From Rhynchopus sp. YZ270_cl-10 (taxonomy: Eukaryota; Euglenozoa; Diplonemea; Diplonemida; Diplonemidae): a stretch of 64,000 bases of DNA. This document shows positions 11,401 through 21,290 of the stretch, in pieces (within the stretch, counting starts at the first letter, position 1; each line of letters begins with the position of its first letter). Below the pieces are notes generated by a model. That model did not search any database. It was given only the letters and a program-made list of their open reading frames with translations, and had not been told where the DNA came from. Position numbers and translations under genes: made by a program. The stretch is from NCBI GenBank assembly GCA_964035575.1, contig OZ037896.1, forward strand, positions 186,001 to 250,000, given 5' to 3'.

Positions 11401-13226
11401 ACAACTTCCAGCTCTGCCTCCTGCTCCTGCACTGCCCACAACCGCCACCTCTTCAACCTTGCATTGTACAACGCGCACCCCCTCACCCCCACCACCACGC
11501 AATGCTGCCCATCCTCAGAAAACGCAGTAAACCGCATCGGCCCATACGCCGTTGTATAGCACTCTGGAGGACACAACGAATCCCAATTATCCTTCAACAC
11601 ATCCAAATCGGGGTGACGGAACAAAAGAATCCCCTTCCACGTATTAAGAGAAACATGCGGACCACGTGTCGCTGCTGGGGTTGATGCTACCAAACTCTTT
11701 GCCAGCTCCACCTGAAGCACCTTTGAACCGAATCCTAACATAATGTGGTATGCATCAGCGTCAAACGCGATGCAAGAAAACTTCGTAGCAGAATAGCGCG
11801 AAAGCGGGGTAGAAGGGCCTGACCCGCTGCCAGGGGGGCCCATGCTCGCTTCCATATTGCTGTTCCGTTGCAACGTTGTCATAAGCGACACACCCGACCA
11901 ATGAAACAACGCCACCCCACGCTTCGCATAGATCACCGCAAGAGCTTCTTGGTCCGCCGTCCAAACCATTTCCACAACGTGCCCTATATCCGACGTCTTC
12001 CACCCCCAGTACTCCATGGTAAGCGTCGCAGATTTGTGCACCGGTTGGTTCACATCATGCAACACCACCCTCCCCCCATAGCTCACTGCGAGCAGCCCTC
12101 TCTTTCGGTTTAACGTTGCAACGTGGCGTCTTCCGTTTAACCCTTTTAAGCCATGACTGCAGCCTTTTACTACCATGCTGCAGGTCTTTTCTATTCCAAG
12201 GGGTAGGGCAGTGTGGGGCGACATTTCCTTTAAGATATGCGCAGCGCATTCTCTGGCAGAAACCGCGGAAAAACGGAGGCACGGAAGTTTTGCACTGCTG
12301 GACAACCCTTCTGGGGCGACATTGCCGTCGTAAGCAAAGGAAACTATCTCAAACAGACATAGCGACGGGGTATCTGTTACGGTTGCGATAAACTGTCCTG
12401 GACGGAGCAGAGAGAGCGAAGTGAACGACGTCGGTATCGGTGGAATGCCGGTCATAGATTCGCCAAGACCGGTTTCTGGTGTGAAATCGGACAGTGGAGC
12501 TAAAGAAGGTGTTGGTGGAGTGGGCAGTGATGGCGGGGTCAGTTCTGCTACCAACGCAGACACCTTGCCAACAGAGAGAAGACACAACGGTGCAGGGTCG
12601 CTGCGCCACCGGCTCCCATCGTGCCCCCCTTCACCTTTCCCATAGGCGTAACCCATAGAGCTGGAGAGTGTTGTGAGCATGCTGGCGGGGCCGACAAATT
12701 TCCAGAGAATTGTCAAAAATTCGCCTGTATCGGTGGAAACGAACAGACATTCTTCGTCTGCGCATGCTGCAAGGATGCTTCCGTACTCCGCTATCTTCAG
12801 GGTAGACCTCCCTACAAACCGCGCTGCTGCGACATTAACAAAAAGCTCTTTCGATTCAGGAAGATCAACGCCAACCACAGCAGGGTATGATACGGTGGGT
12901 GCGGTGCTGAGAGTGGTGTGATCTGTACTGCTCACGCCCAGCCCAATTTCAAAGGCGGTTAAAACTCCTGTATCACTGTAGACACAGCACGCAAGACCAT
13001 CCTCACGCCAGACAACCCCGAGAGGTGTGCCATCCCGTTTCGCCAACTTCTCCACACCTATCCGCATGCGATGCCCCCCAGCCGCCCACAGCTGCACCTC
13101 GCTTTGTGTTAGCACAATAACCACAGTCCCCTTCGGGCTTGTCCGCACGGCAATAACGTCATCTTGGCCAGTACGATACACCTTTGGAGTGCCAATAGCG
13201 AAGTACATCGCCCTCACGTCTTTCAA
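8423..13226 (-). CDS. RIC1: RIC1 homologue (subunit of the RIC1-RGP1 Rab6 exchange factor)
   Basis: Seven exons join in frame: 13226-10641, 10597-9839, 9777-9711, 9646-9549, 9448-9317, 9207-9111 and 9066-8423. All introns are short (43-109 bp) with GTATG donors and CAG acceptors. The product is about 1460 residues, close to animal RIC1. The N-terminus (MYFAIGTPKVYR, with the first ATG six codons upstream) begins a long WD40-type propeller region. The C-terminal RIC1 domain starts near residue 1060 with LLSLFIGLAS and VDVMDYL, and continues through SHYPDFFAILVHSLRKADP. The end carries the conserved HRQFGLPFA block, followed by a lineage-specific tail of about 145 residues. RIC1 with RGP1 activates Rab6/Ypt6 for endosome-to-Golgi retrieval. 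The acceptor of exon 5 is ambiguous, since a second CAG in phase lies 12 bases on. Confidence 0.9.
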
Positions 13227-13842
13227 TGTAAACCACCGTAAGGGGAGTTTTTTTTTTTTGAAGGGAAGGAAGGGAAGGGAATTGAGGGGGGGGAGAAAAG
13301 ATTCCCCCTTTTTTCCTGGAGGGGGGGGTGAGGAGGAGGAGGCAGGAAGGAGAGAAAGGAATTTTTTTTTTTGGAGGGAAAGGGGAAAGGGAAGGGGGAG
13401 GGGGAGGGGGGTGCTTTTAGTTGAAAGTGGGGGACGGTGGTGGTGGTCATACCACTTTTGTGCATTTTGTTCTCCTCAAAGGAAATTGCCCCAGTATTTT
13501 TCAAAAAAAAAAGAAATAATAATAATCAACAAAAGTATGGACCCATATGTCTTTAGCATTACCCAATCCCCTCCCCTCCCTCCCTTCCCCCTCACCTCTA
13601 ACGACAGAGACAGTGCCAGTATCGTAACCTTAGATTTCCCCACCCCCCTTTTTTTTGCGGAGAAAAAAACGCACTCACTAAAATATACACCGATTTTTTT
13701 TTGTTGTGCTGAAAGCACAGTGGTGCATATATTGTGCGATTCTTCTTTTGTTGTACGTTGCTGTGTCGTGCTACACACACAAGACCTCTCTGGACTGCAG
13801 GTGCAGAGGACCCCACTGCACGCACAAACACACAACGACACC
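13227..13842. other. Spacer between RIC1 and the CCCH gene
   Basis: It is dominated by purine-rich (13250-13420) and mixed homopolymer runs. Long open frames here come from low-complexity sequence and are not supported as genes. Confidence 0.45.
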
Positions 13843-14259
13843 CTACTGCACACCCTCGAAGTTGAGGAAGTGAACAATGCTCTCTGGAGGGTGGCCTTCT
13901 TTGCGCACGTATTCCTGGAATTTTTTGTTGTGTCGACAATCACCTGCTAGTGCAGGATCTGTACTCAATGTCGCCCGAAGGCTATTGTACTTAAAAGATA
14001 TAGACGGAGGATTTTTTTTTTTTTTTGAAGTTGTTTTATTTTTTGCAACTGACGCGCTGGAGAGGCCCTGGCCAAACATGGCGTGTTAGGGGAAATATAT
14101 TCGTCGCACAGATTAGATCAGAGACCCCACCCGATATGTTTCTCATTTTACCTCTTTTGTGCTCCGCCACCGACACTCCCATTTTCTGTACTTCAGGCAA
14201 TAATCATATACCATCACACACTGACACAGTCCGCGTGTGCTGGAAACAATCAATTTTTT

Positions 14260-14299
<40 letters not shown>

Positions 14300-17200
14300 T
14301 TTCAGAAACAATACAGAAACAGAAAAAGCAGGGGAGATACAGAAGAAAAAGCAAAAGCAGGGACTACGAGCCATACTCTAAAAGGATACAGAAGTAAAAA
14401 GCAAAAGCAGGGACTACGAGCCATACTCTAAAAGGATACAGAAGTAAAAAGCAAAAGCAGGGACTACGAGCCATACTCTAAAAGGATACAGAAGTAAAAA
14501 GCAAAAGCAGGGACTACGAGCCATACTCTAAAAGGATACAGAAGTAAAAAGCAAAAGCAGGGACTACGAGCCATACTCTAAAAGGATACAGAAGTAAAAA
14601 GCAAAAGCAGGGACTACGAGCCCAGAGAGGAGCCAGGGACCACGAGCCCTTTTTTCAAACCGTCAACATGGCCCTTACCCGGGACGACTTCCCCGCCAAC
14701 GCGCACGACGTTGAGTGGGCGCAGGTGGAGGTGGGCAGAGCAGAGGGGCAGCCGGCAGAGGCGGCGGCGGGATGCGTGTTCCCGAGCTGCGCCACGGTGC
14801 ACGGAGGAGGCGCAAACTGCTGGCGCTGCGGCCACCGAACTACGGTGACATGCATCCGCAACGTACTCCCGCAGGGCCAAACACGCACGGAGTTCACGGA
14901 TGGCATTCTGGAGTTGGGGTGGTCGTGTCCAGTGTGTGAGTGGATACGCGCTTTCGCGATCCCACTGGACGACGCCGTGAGCAACGCTTCTGACCCGGCA
15001 CCGGATATCCCAGCACAGCAGAACGCAGCACAACAGCAGCAACAACCACAGAACGCACCACAACAGCAGGACATGATGGTGATCCTGATGCAGATGAGGG
15101 ACCAGATGGTTGCGTTGAACGGCAGGATGACGGCGTTGGAGGAACAGCGAAACCTCGCACTACCCCAGGGTTTCCATGCAGAGGTGGTCGGGACATGGAA
15201 AAACGTACACGTACCCCAGGTGAAGACACTGATCAGGACGGAAGTCAGCAAAGTATTCAAAGAATACGCACTTCCTGCAAACCTTGATGTGGCCCGCGAG
15301 CACGAGGTAGAGATGAGACGCAATTTCGATTTCCTCGACACCACTCTAAACGCTTTAAAACCAAACCCAGCAGACAACGGGGGGACGATGGCGGTGTTGC
15401 ACAGGGTAGTGGTGACCATGTCCGCCTCCACCCATCTGGGCATATACGGCAGGAACATCCGTCTGACGTACGAGAAGAGGGCAAACGGCTATCTCCCCGA
15501 AGCTTTCACCGTGCAGCTGCAGACGCGTATGTTGGAGCAGCTGGTAGAGGCGGGGAAGAATAAAAAGAAGGAGTACAACCGAAACAACGACCGAGGCACC
15601 ACGGGGGGTTACCGAGGGGACACAAACCAAAACGACAGGAAGAGGGACTACGACCGTACCAGCGACCGACGCACCGAGAACCAGGGAAAGGGGGGACGCG
15701 GGGGGAAGAACTGACTGCCCTACGCGCAGATGCTCTTTCCTCCCCCCAGCGAAAGAGGCAGAAAACGACAACACGAGACCCCCCTCACAAACAAACAGGA
15801 AAATACAATAATTCAATCGACTCAGACAACCCTCGCCCGATGCTTAGCGGAGTCCTCCTGGAAGAGCCTCCAAAGCACGTGTCGGCGATACTTCGAATTC
15901 AAAAACGCTTGGGAGGAGAAACACACATGCACAATCTCACACGAAGTGGCGCTCATATATTGGGTGGAAAAGAAAAGGTCTTTAGACGGAGTCACGGAGA
16001 GTTCGGCGCTGCAATATACGATGGACGTGGCGGCGGCGTTACGGCGGACAGGGGACGCACGCCTGGCGGAGTCCCAAATGGTGCAGGATTATCGTCGGAG
16101 TCTGCGAAGGATGGGAGCACTGATGCCGGGCAAGCAGGCCAAGCCAGCACGTCCCTCCGAAGTCGCATCGGCGATCGAGCTGGAGAAGAAGCCGTTGATA
16201 CGTTTAGCACTGGCTATGTGTTGGGTGACGGCGGGGAGGGCGTCGGACGTGCTGCGACTCAAGAAGCAGGAGATCACCATCAGACCAGACGGAGTGGTGG
16301 CAGTGCATTGGAGGGAGACCAAAGGAGATCCTTTCCAGCTGGGACGCTTCACGGGCCACCATCTCACAAAAACAGCGCAGGAAATTTTAGTACAACGACT
16401 GCAAGCTGTCCGCGATCAGCAAGGTTTGGTTTTCCCACCAGGGATAACATCGCACCAACTCGGAGCCGCACTACAGAGAGTCAACAGGGAGCTGTCGTCG
16501 CACTCACTGAGAAGAGGGGCTGCGCAGTTCCTCCTGAAACAGAAGGTGCCCCTCGACGAAATATGCCTCCTCACCCGCCACCAAACAACGGAGTCTCTGA
16601 TCCGATACGTCGCAGAAGCGGGACTACAGAGGGTGGACGTGACGGCAACCATGTCGCAGCAGCTGCAGGCAGCCATGTGAAGTACTTGCTCCAGGGGAAG
16701 ATACCTGGCGTACCATGGATCCCAGGGGAAAAGACACGCTACAATCCAGAGGACGAAAAAGACATGGGGCCGGGTTTGGAGGCGCTATACAACGATGTCC
16801 TCGCAGTGTCGGTGAATGGAAAGCTGTGCAGACCACCCCGTGTGCGCGGTATTCCAGAAGACGACTACATCGCGCCAATATGCGCCGGTTTCATGGACAT
16901 GCGAAAGCTGCAGGAGTTGGACGTGACAGGTGAACTGCAGGGAGTGATTGATCTGATCACAGATCCAAAAAGCTTTTACACGCAGTTCCTGGAAGGGGCT
17001 CTAGAGAACGTAAGATACGACACACATTTCCGGAAAAAGATCTCACGAAATCTCATGCACCACCTAAAAGCGCTGAAGGACTATAACGTGTTGGAGGAAG
17101 TGGATCAGGAACCCACCGTCGTACTGCACGGATTCACAGTGGAGAAGAAGTCGGGAGGGAGAAGGTTTGTTCTGGATGGCAGAAAGCTAAACGACTGCAT

Positions 17201-18707
17201 GCGGCACCCACCGGACATGTGGCTCCCGCGAATGCCCCAGGTGATACATCAAATTCTACAAGCCAACTGGGTGGTGAATACAGACGGGAAGAGCTGGTTT
17301 TACCAGTTTCCGGTGCACCCAGACATCAGGGACTTCTTCGGGGTAAAAGTAGCACCACAGCGAGGAGAGTTCGTGACCACAAGACTAAAAGCTCTGTGCA
17401 TGGGGTGGAAGTTCGCCCCGTGCATTGCGAACCGAGCGGCGAGAGTACTGTTGCCACCGTCAGAGGGCGTCACGTGGGTTGACAACTTCATTGTCACCGC
17501 AGACACGGAGGATGAGGCGACCAAGCAGTTTCAAAAATTCCTCTCCCGATGCAACGCTGTGGACGCGAAGATGACTTTGGACGAGAAAGGCTACGGGGTA
17601 CCCACACAACTTTTTGAAACTTTCGGCGTCTCTTTCGACCTCAGACACCATATTTATCGTTCAGACCCGGAGTGGATTAAGAAATTTTTAGCGAATAGTG
17701 CACACGCGAAGGTAACCGGAGGGATGGCAACCCCTAGGGAAATCTACAAGGTGGTCGGGGGCATGGTGTGGCACTCATATATTACAAACTCTTTTCTATG
17801 TTTCCTACCCGCGACACTGAGCTTCATGAGAGACATCGCTCGAGACTTATACAACACGGCTGCATGGGACACGCCTACAGCAGTGCGCCCTTCGGTGGTG
17901 AAGGAAGTAAAGGAGAGGACGATACGTATTAAGGAAAATCCATGGATTGAACGGGGACCAACATCATCTATCACAGCATGGTCCGATGCTTCCTCGAAGG
18001 CGTGGGCGGCGATCCTTGAGTCAGAACCGCAGCAGGTGTCACAGGCGGATTTCTCTAACGAGCAGGAACACTGGCATATATACAGGAAGGAACTTTACGC
18101 GGCAAAGCAGGCCGTAGCACTTGCGGCAAGATCGGTACATACTACGCGACTCAGGCTGATGGTCGACAACCTCCCGGCTGTACACAGCCTCCAGAGGGGC
18201 CACTCTTCAGACTACCGCTCAAATTTCGTGATCGCCGAACTTTTCACCCTAGCGGCCGGCGCCCGCATCCAAGTCGCATGTGAATGGGTACCGACGTTGG
18301 AGCAAAAAGCAGACAAGTACACGAGAGGCGTGGTGGCAGACTACCCGATCACACTACCGGTTTAGCAGCGGAGCGTAATCCCATTCATCGTTCGCGCGGC
18401 GTCCCTTCGATCCGAGGGTCCTTAGGGTCCTGAGTGGAAGCGTGCAATGCAACAAACGGTCGAGATCTGATCAAGCGAAACGGATATATTTTGCAACTGA
18501 CGCGCTGGAGAGGCCCTGGCCAAACATGGCGTGTTAGGGGAAATATATTCGTCGCACAGATTAGATCAGAGACCCCACCCGATATGTTTCTCATTTTACC
18601 TCTTTTGTGCTCCGCCACCGACACTCCCATTTTCTGTACTTCAGGCAATAATCATATACCATCACACACTGACACAGTCCGCGTGTGCTGGAAACAATCA
18701 ATTTTTT

Positions 18708-18748
<41 letters not shown>

Positions 18749-20292
18749 TGTCGGCAGGTGGAAGCGTGCAATGCAGGATGCAGGTGTAGTGCAGGATCTG
18801 TACTCAATGTCGCCCGAAGGCTATTGTACTTAAAAGATATAGACGGAGGATTTTTTTTTTTTTTTGAAGTTGTTTTATTTTTCTCTCATTTTGAGTATGT
18901 ATCCAAACGAGAAAAAACCCTTGATAGGAAATCGACCACGCAAAGCAAGACAAAAGTGAAAGATGAGCGTGTCTCCTGAGACACATTTCTCTATACACAA
19001 CTGAAACAAAATCCATGGTTCCAACATACCGAGAAAAGCGGGTGGTCTGCTGGAGCGTGCTTGAACTTACATCCGTCTCCACGTTCACATCTTCCTTGGC
19101 GCCACTCTCCACAGGGGCGGGTTTTCGTGTTTTCCTGACGACACAAAAGAAAAAATTAAAGGAAAGTTTTGTCAAAAATAAGAAAGAAGGAATTATAAGA
19201 TAGCCTTTTTCCACCTCCTGTGGCAAAACACATCAGTCAGAAAATAAGATTTTTTTTGTAAAAAGCGCAGATGCCTCAAGGGCACGATGTATGGATTTTT
19301 TGAATAACAAAAGCTGACATTTCCATGAGGAGTTGCACCAAAAAAACACAGCATTTTTGCTAATCTAAATCTCATCCGAACTAAGAAAAGGACAGGCTCC
19401 CTCTCCGGAATCGAACCCTAATTCTCAGTTACCCGTTACAACCAACAGTAGTCCACTACACTACCGTCAAAAGCTGAAGTTTCTGAAGAGTGAAATGCCT
19501 CTCGTGCACACAACATCTCTGAAAATTCTGACGATTAAATGCAGTTTTTTTTTTGAGCAGAATCGCGTACTTTTTGTTGTGTCCACCATGCCTCCAAATG
19601 CGTGAATCTCACTTGCAGCTCGCTTCAAAAGGGACCCATTTTTTGCCCTATTTTCCCGACGATCAACCGTTCAGAGTGTTCTGATGGTAGAAAGCCATAT
19701 TCACAGCAGCTTCGTCTGAGCCGTGGAAAGAGGCTCAGACAGCTGTGACCTCCCCCCACCCAATGGGTTGTGGTTGTCCCCAACACCGAGCTCCGCATAC
19801 GTAGTACTGTCTCTTCCTGACCATCTCCGAGAAGTTGTACTCCTTCAGCTCGTTTGCGGTCTTCTCGATCTCGCCACGCTTGCTTGCACGGTCGTCGGAG
19901 GTGTGCTGCTCAGCCTCGCCTGCAGCAATGAAGCGTTCTTTGTCACATTTCTCTTCGTTTTGGATCTTTTTCGCGTTTTGCGCACGTCGCTCATCGATAT
20001 CCTGAAAAAGGGGATTTTTTGTAAGTTTCGAAGTCAAAGAAATGTAAAAGGTGAGAGAGATATCGTTGAAATATAGTTAGGTGTTTGTCTTATCCCTACA
20101 GGGTTTAGGGGGGGAGGAAGCTACAAATTGAGTGAAAAAAATAAAAAAATAACGTATGGTGCACACCTGCTGCGCCTTGCTCATCTTCGCTGCGAGTTTG
20201 TTCATTTTCTCCTTCTGGTTCCTCTTCTTGTCAGCCGCCTTGGCGCGCTCTCGTTCCTCCTCAGACTTTATTTCTGTCAGTGTTTTACCCAT
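13843..20292 (-). CDS. CCCH zinc-finger protein with N-terminal coiled coil; DIRS-type element in its last intron
   Basis: Four exons are inferred: 20292-20167, 20001-19801, 19134-19030 and 13914-13843, all phase 0, giving about 167 residues. Introns are 165 bp, 666 bp and about 5.1 kb, with GT...CAG borders. The N-terminal 100 residues are highly charged and helical (EEERERAKAADKKRNQKEKM), which fits a coiled coil. Exon 3 encodes a CCCH finger, C117-x7-C125-x5-C131-x3-H135 (RPCGEWRQGRCERGDGCKFK). Such fingers usually bind RNA. The last exon encodes EYVRKEGHPPESIVHFLNFE and then a stop; it reads like a conserved tail, which is why I join it across the mobile element at 13948-18883. Intron 2 contains an SSU rRNA fragment. 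I do not recognise the protein by name. The exon 3 to exon 4 join is the least certain part. Confidence 0.68.
14341..14625 (+). repeat. 50-bp tandem repeat in the DIRS-type element leader
   Basis: The block ggactacgagcc recurs at 14361, 14411, 14461, 14511, 14561 and 14611, an exact 50-bp period. A diverged unit precedes the first ORF. The units appear identical. Confidence 0.9.
14668..15714 (+). CDS. Gag-like ORF1 of the DIRS-type element
   Basis: It encodes 348 residues. The N-terminal third has paired cysteines arranged as a possible zinc-binding module (CWRCG and CPVCEW). A glutamine-rich middle follows, and the C-terminus is basic, Arg/Asn/Gly-rich and typical of a nucleic-acid-binding tail. 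The position, first in the element, fits a structural protein. Confidence 0.7.
   Translation: MALTRDDFPANAHDVEWAQVEVGRAEGQPAEAAAGCVFPSCATVHGGGANCWRCGHRTTVTCIRNVLPQGQTRTEFTDGILELGWSCPVCEWIRAFAIPLDDAVSNASDPAPDIPAQQNAAQQQQQPQNAPQQQDMMVILMQMRDQMVALNGRMTALEEQRNLALPQGFHAEVVGTWKNVHVPQVKTLIRTEVSKVFKEYALPANLDVAREHEVEMRRNFDFLDTTLNALKPNPADNGGTMAVLHRVVVTMSASTHLGIYGRNIRLTYEKRANGYLPEAFTVQLQTRMLEQLVEAGKNKKKEYNRNNDRGTTGGYRGDTNQNDRKRDYDRTSDRRTENQGKGGRGGKN
15730..16680 (+). CDS. Tyrosine recombinase ORF of the DIRS-type element
   Basis: It encodes 316 residues. A core-binding N-terminal half is followed by a catalytic half. The motif SHSLRRGAAQFLL is the family's HxLR box, and LLTRHQTTESLIRYV carries the second histidine and the tyrosine. 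DIRS-like elements use such an enzyme in place of an integrase. Confidence 0.85.
   Translation: MLFPPPSERGRKRQHETPLTNKQENTIIQSTQTTLARCLAESSWKSLQSTCRRYFEFKNAWEEKHTCTISHEVALIYWVEKKRSLDGVTESSALQYTMDVAAALRRTGDARLAESQMVQDYRRSLRRMGALMPGKQAKPARPSEVASAIELEKKPLIRLALAMCWVTAGRASDVLRLKKQEITIRPDGVVAVHWRETKGDPFQLGRFTGHHLTKTAQEILVQRLQAVRDQQGLVFPPGITSHQLGAALQRVNRELSSHSLRRGAAQFLLKQKVPLDEICLLTRHQTTESLIRYVAEAGLQRVDVTATMSQQLQAAM
15840..18365 (+). CDS. Reverse transcriptase / RNase H ORF of the DIRS-type element
   Basis: The open frame overlaps the recombinase ORF. Recognisable polymerase sequence begins after about 16690 (fingers/palm with GGRRFVLDGRKLN and FYQFPVHPDIRDFFGV). An RNase H-like segment starts near 17965 (TAWSDASSKAWAAI). 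The overlapping upstream part is probably not translated as such. RT with RNase H downstream of or overlapping a recombinase is the usual DIRS-group layout. Confidence 0.8.
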   Translation: MLSGVLLEEPPKHVSAILRIQKRLGGETHMHNLTRSGAHILGGKEKVFRRSHGEFGAAIYDGRGGGVTADRGRTPGGVPNGAGLSSESAKDGSTDAGQAGQASTSLRSRIGDRAGEEAVDTFSTGYVLGDGGEGVGRAATQEAGDHHQTRRSGGSALEGDQRRSFPAGTLHGPPSHKNSAGNFSTTTASCPRSARFGFPTRDNIAPTRSRTTESQQGAVVALTEKRGCAVPPETEGAPRRNMPPHPPPNNGVSDPIRRRSGTTEGGRDGNHVAAAAGSHVKYLLQGKIPGVPWIPGEKTRYNPEDEKDMGPGLEALYNDVLAVSVNGKLCRPPRVRGIPEDDYIAPICAGFMDMRKLQELDVTGELQGVIDLITDPKSFYTQFLEGALENVRYDTHFRKKISRNLMHHLKALKDYNVLEEVDQEPTVVLHGFTVEKKSGGRRFVLDGRKLNDCMRHPPDMWLPRMPQVIHQILQANWVVNTDGKSWFYQFPVHPDIRDFFGVKVAPQRGEFVTTRLKALCMGWKFAPCIANRAARVLLPPSEGVTWVDNFIVTADTEDEATKQFQKFLSRCNAVDAKMTLDEKGYGVPTQLFETFGVSFDLRHHIYRSDPEWIKKFLANSAHAKVTGGMATPREIYKVVGGMVWHSYITNSFLCFLPATLSFMRDIARDLYNTAAWDTPTAVRPSVVKEVKERTIRIKENPWIERGPTSSITAWSDASSKAWAAILESEPQQVSQADFSNEQEHWHIYRKELYAAKQAVALAARSVHTTRLRLMVDNLPAVHSLQRGHSSDYRSNFVIAELFTLAAGARIQVACEWVPTLEQKADKYTRGVVADYPITLPV
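19135..19800 (-). other. Intron 2 of the CCCH gene (666 bp)
   Basis: It is longer than most introns in the window and AT-rich. It carries the SSU rRNA fragment at 19393-19477; no other feature is seen. Confidence 0.6.
19393..19477 (-). rRNA. SSU (18S) rRNA fragment, about 85 bp, relic
   Basis: Read on the minus strand it contains gggttcgattccggagaggg, the near-universal block of eukaryotic 18S rRNA, followed by agcctg. It is preceded by cagcttttgacggtagtgta, which also lies at the expected distance in 18S. The match starts and stops abruptly and no other rRNA sequence lies nearby, so this is an inserted fragment and not a functional gene. Confidence 0.82.
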
Positions 20293-20635
20293 TTTTCTGT
20301 GCTTTTTTTTTTTGCCCTTTGCATTTGTTTTGGTGGGAGCTGGGGAAAAGGAAGGACCCACTGTATCCTTTTCTTTGCTGTGTACCTTAGCGGGGGTAAC
20401 ATGCACTAGGGGCCAGCATACAATGTCGGTCGAAGCCTTGTGGACTACAGAAGGTAGAGAAACTCATGTATTATTTTTGGAAAGGCAAAAAGGGCTTCAA
20501 AGGCCAAAGAACTGAATAAGGCGTGTAAGGCGGTTCAGACTGTTACGAACAAGAATGTTTTAGAAGGTTTCGTCAAGCACAGAAAGTGTCGTGAACATAT
20601 TATCATCATGCACATGGGACGCCAATTCAAGCTGA
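20293..20635. other. Upstream flank of the CCCH gene
   Basis: The open frame continues upstream of the chosen ATG at 20292. I prefer MGKTLTE because the upstream residues look like spacer. Nothing else is supported. Confidence 0.4.
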
Positions 20636-21290
20636 GGAAGTTTTCTTGGCAACGGATCATCCGCACATGCCCACAAGAGGACACGACGGCCAAAATGTTA
20701 CCTCGTGATCAGTGTGTTTTGCAAAACAAAGTAGAGTTGAAATACAAAGCCCTCTCGTGACAGCGTACCTTGGGGGGGTGGACACCCAACCATGCAGCCC
20801 TACAGCCATTTCGTGGTGTACATCTGATATGCTACTCCCGCTTCCACTCATCAGCCAGATGAACGGGGATCATTGCAAACACGGGGACACGAATCCTGTG
20901 TGATGTAGTGTCCGTTTGGGGTCCTCTGCCCGTTTCGCAGTGTGGGAGAAGCTCTAGAGGAGCACAAACCATGGGTCGCTAATTCGGGTGACTCAGGGTG
21001 ACTCAGGGAAACAAATATCTTGTTTGCAAAACCTGTGACAGAGTGCGCTAAGTCACGAAGTTGGGGAAGATTTCTTGGCAACGGATCATCCGCACATGCC
21101 CACAAAAGGACACGACGGCCAAAATGTTACCTCGTGATAAGCATGAGCAGTGTTTTGCAGTAAATATCTTCTTTGCCGCAAACCTGTGACGGGGTGCGCT
21201 ACAAGACGTTGAAGAAGTTTTCTTGGCAACGGATCATCCGCGCATGCCCACAAGAGGACACGACGGCCAAAATGTTACCTTGTGATACTG
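20636..21290 (+). repeat. Three direct copies of a ~75-bp repeat (two within a ~130-bp unit)
   Basis: The block cttggcaacggatcatccgc begins copies at 20636-20709, 21068-21139 and 21211-21287, each continuing to cggccaaaatgttacc. The last two share a longer unit starting aaatatctt (about 21010 and 21163). A separate module, ggtggacacccaacc, is present at 20776-20829 and again at 22320-22372. No coding potential is convincing. Confidence 0.8.

Larger units (their letters stand above)
13948..18883 (+). mobile_element. DIRS-type (tyrosine-recombinase) retrotransposon, VIPER/Ngaro-like, looks whole
   Basis: Its parts are a 50-bp tandem-repeat leader, a Gag-like ORF, a tyrosine recombinase ORF, and a reverse transcriptase/RNase H region overlapping the recombinase ORF. 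The ends carry two repeat blocks, A (13948-14043 and 18787-18883) and B (14040-14296 and 18488-18745). They are arranged A-B at the left and B-A at the right, all in direct orientation. The left and right copies look nearly identical, so the insertion is probably young. No methyltransferase domain is evident, which favours Ngaro/VIPER over classical DIRS1. It lies antisense within an intron of the CCCH gene. Confidence 0.85.

Noticed and set aside
13027-13950. 307-codon plus-strand ORF
   Set aside because: It crosses the RIC1 start, homopolymer tracts and the CCCH terminal exon. The composition is low-complexity with no motif.
14383-14625. CRISPR-like array
   Set aside because: The 50-bp period has no repeat/spacer alternation; the whole unit is repeated. 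It is the leader of a retroelement in a eukaryotic genome.
19395-19470. tRNA-like T-arm (ggttcgattcc on the minus strand)
   Set aside because: The flanking sequence matches the conserved 18S rRNA context and no acceptor stem or anticodon arm can be formed.
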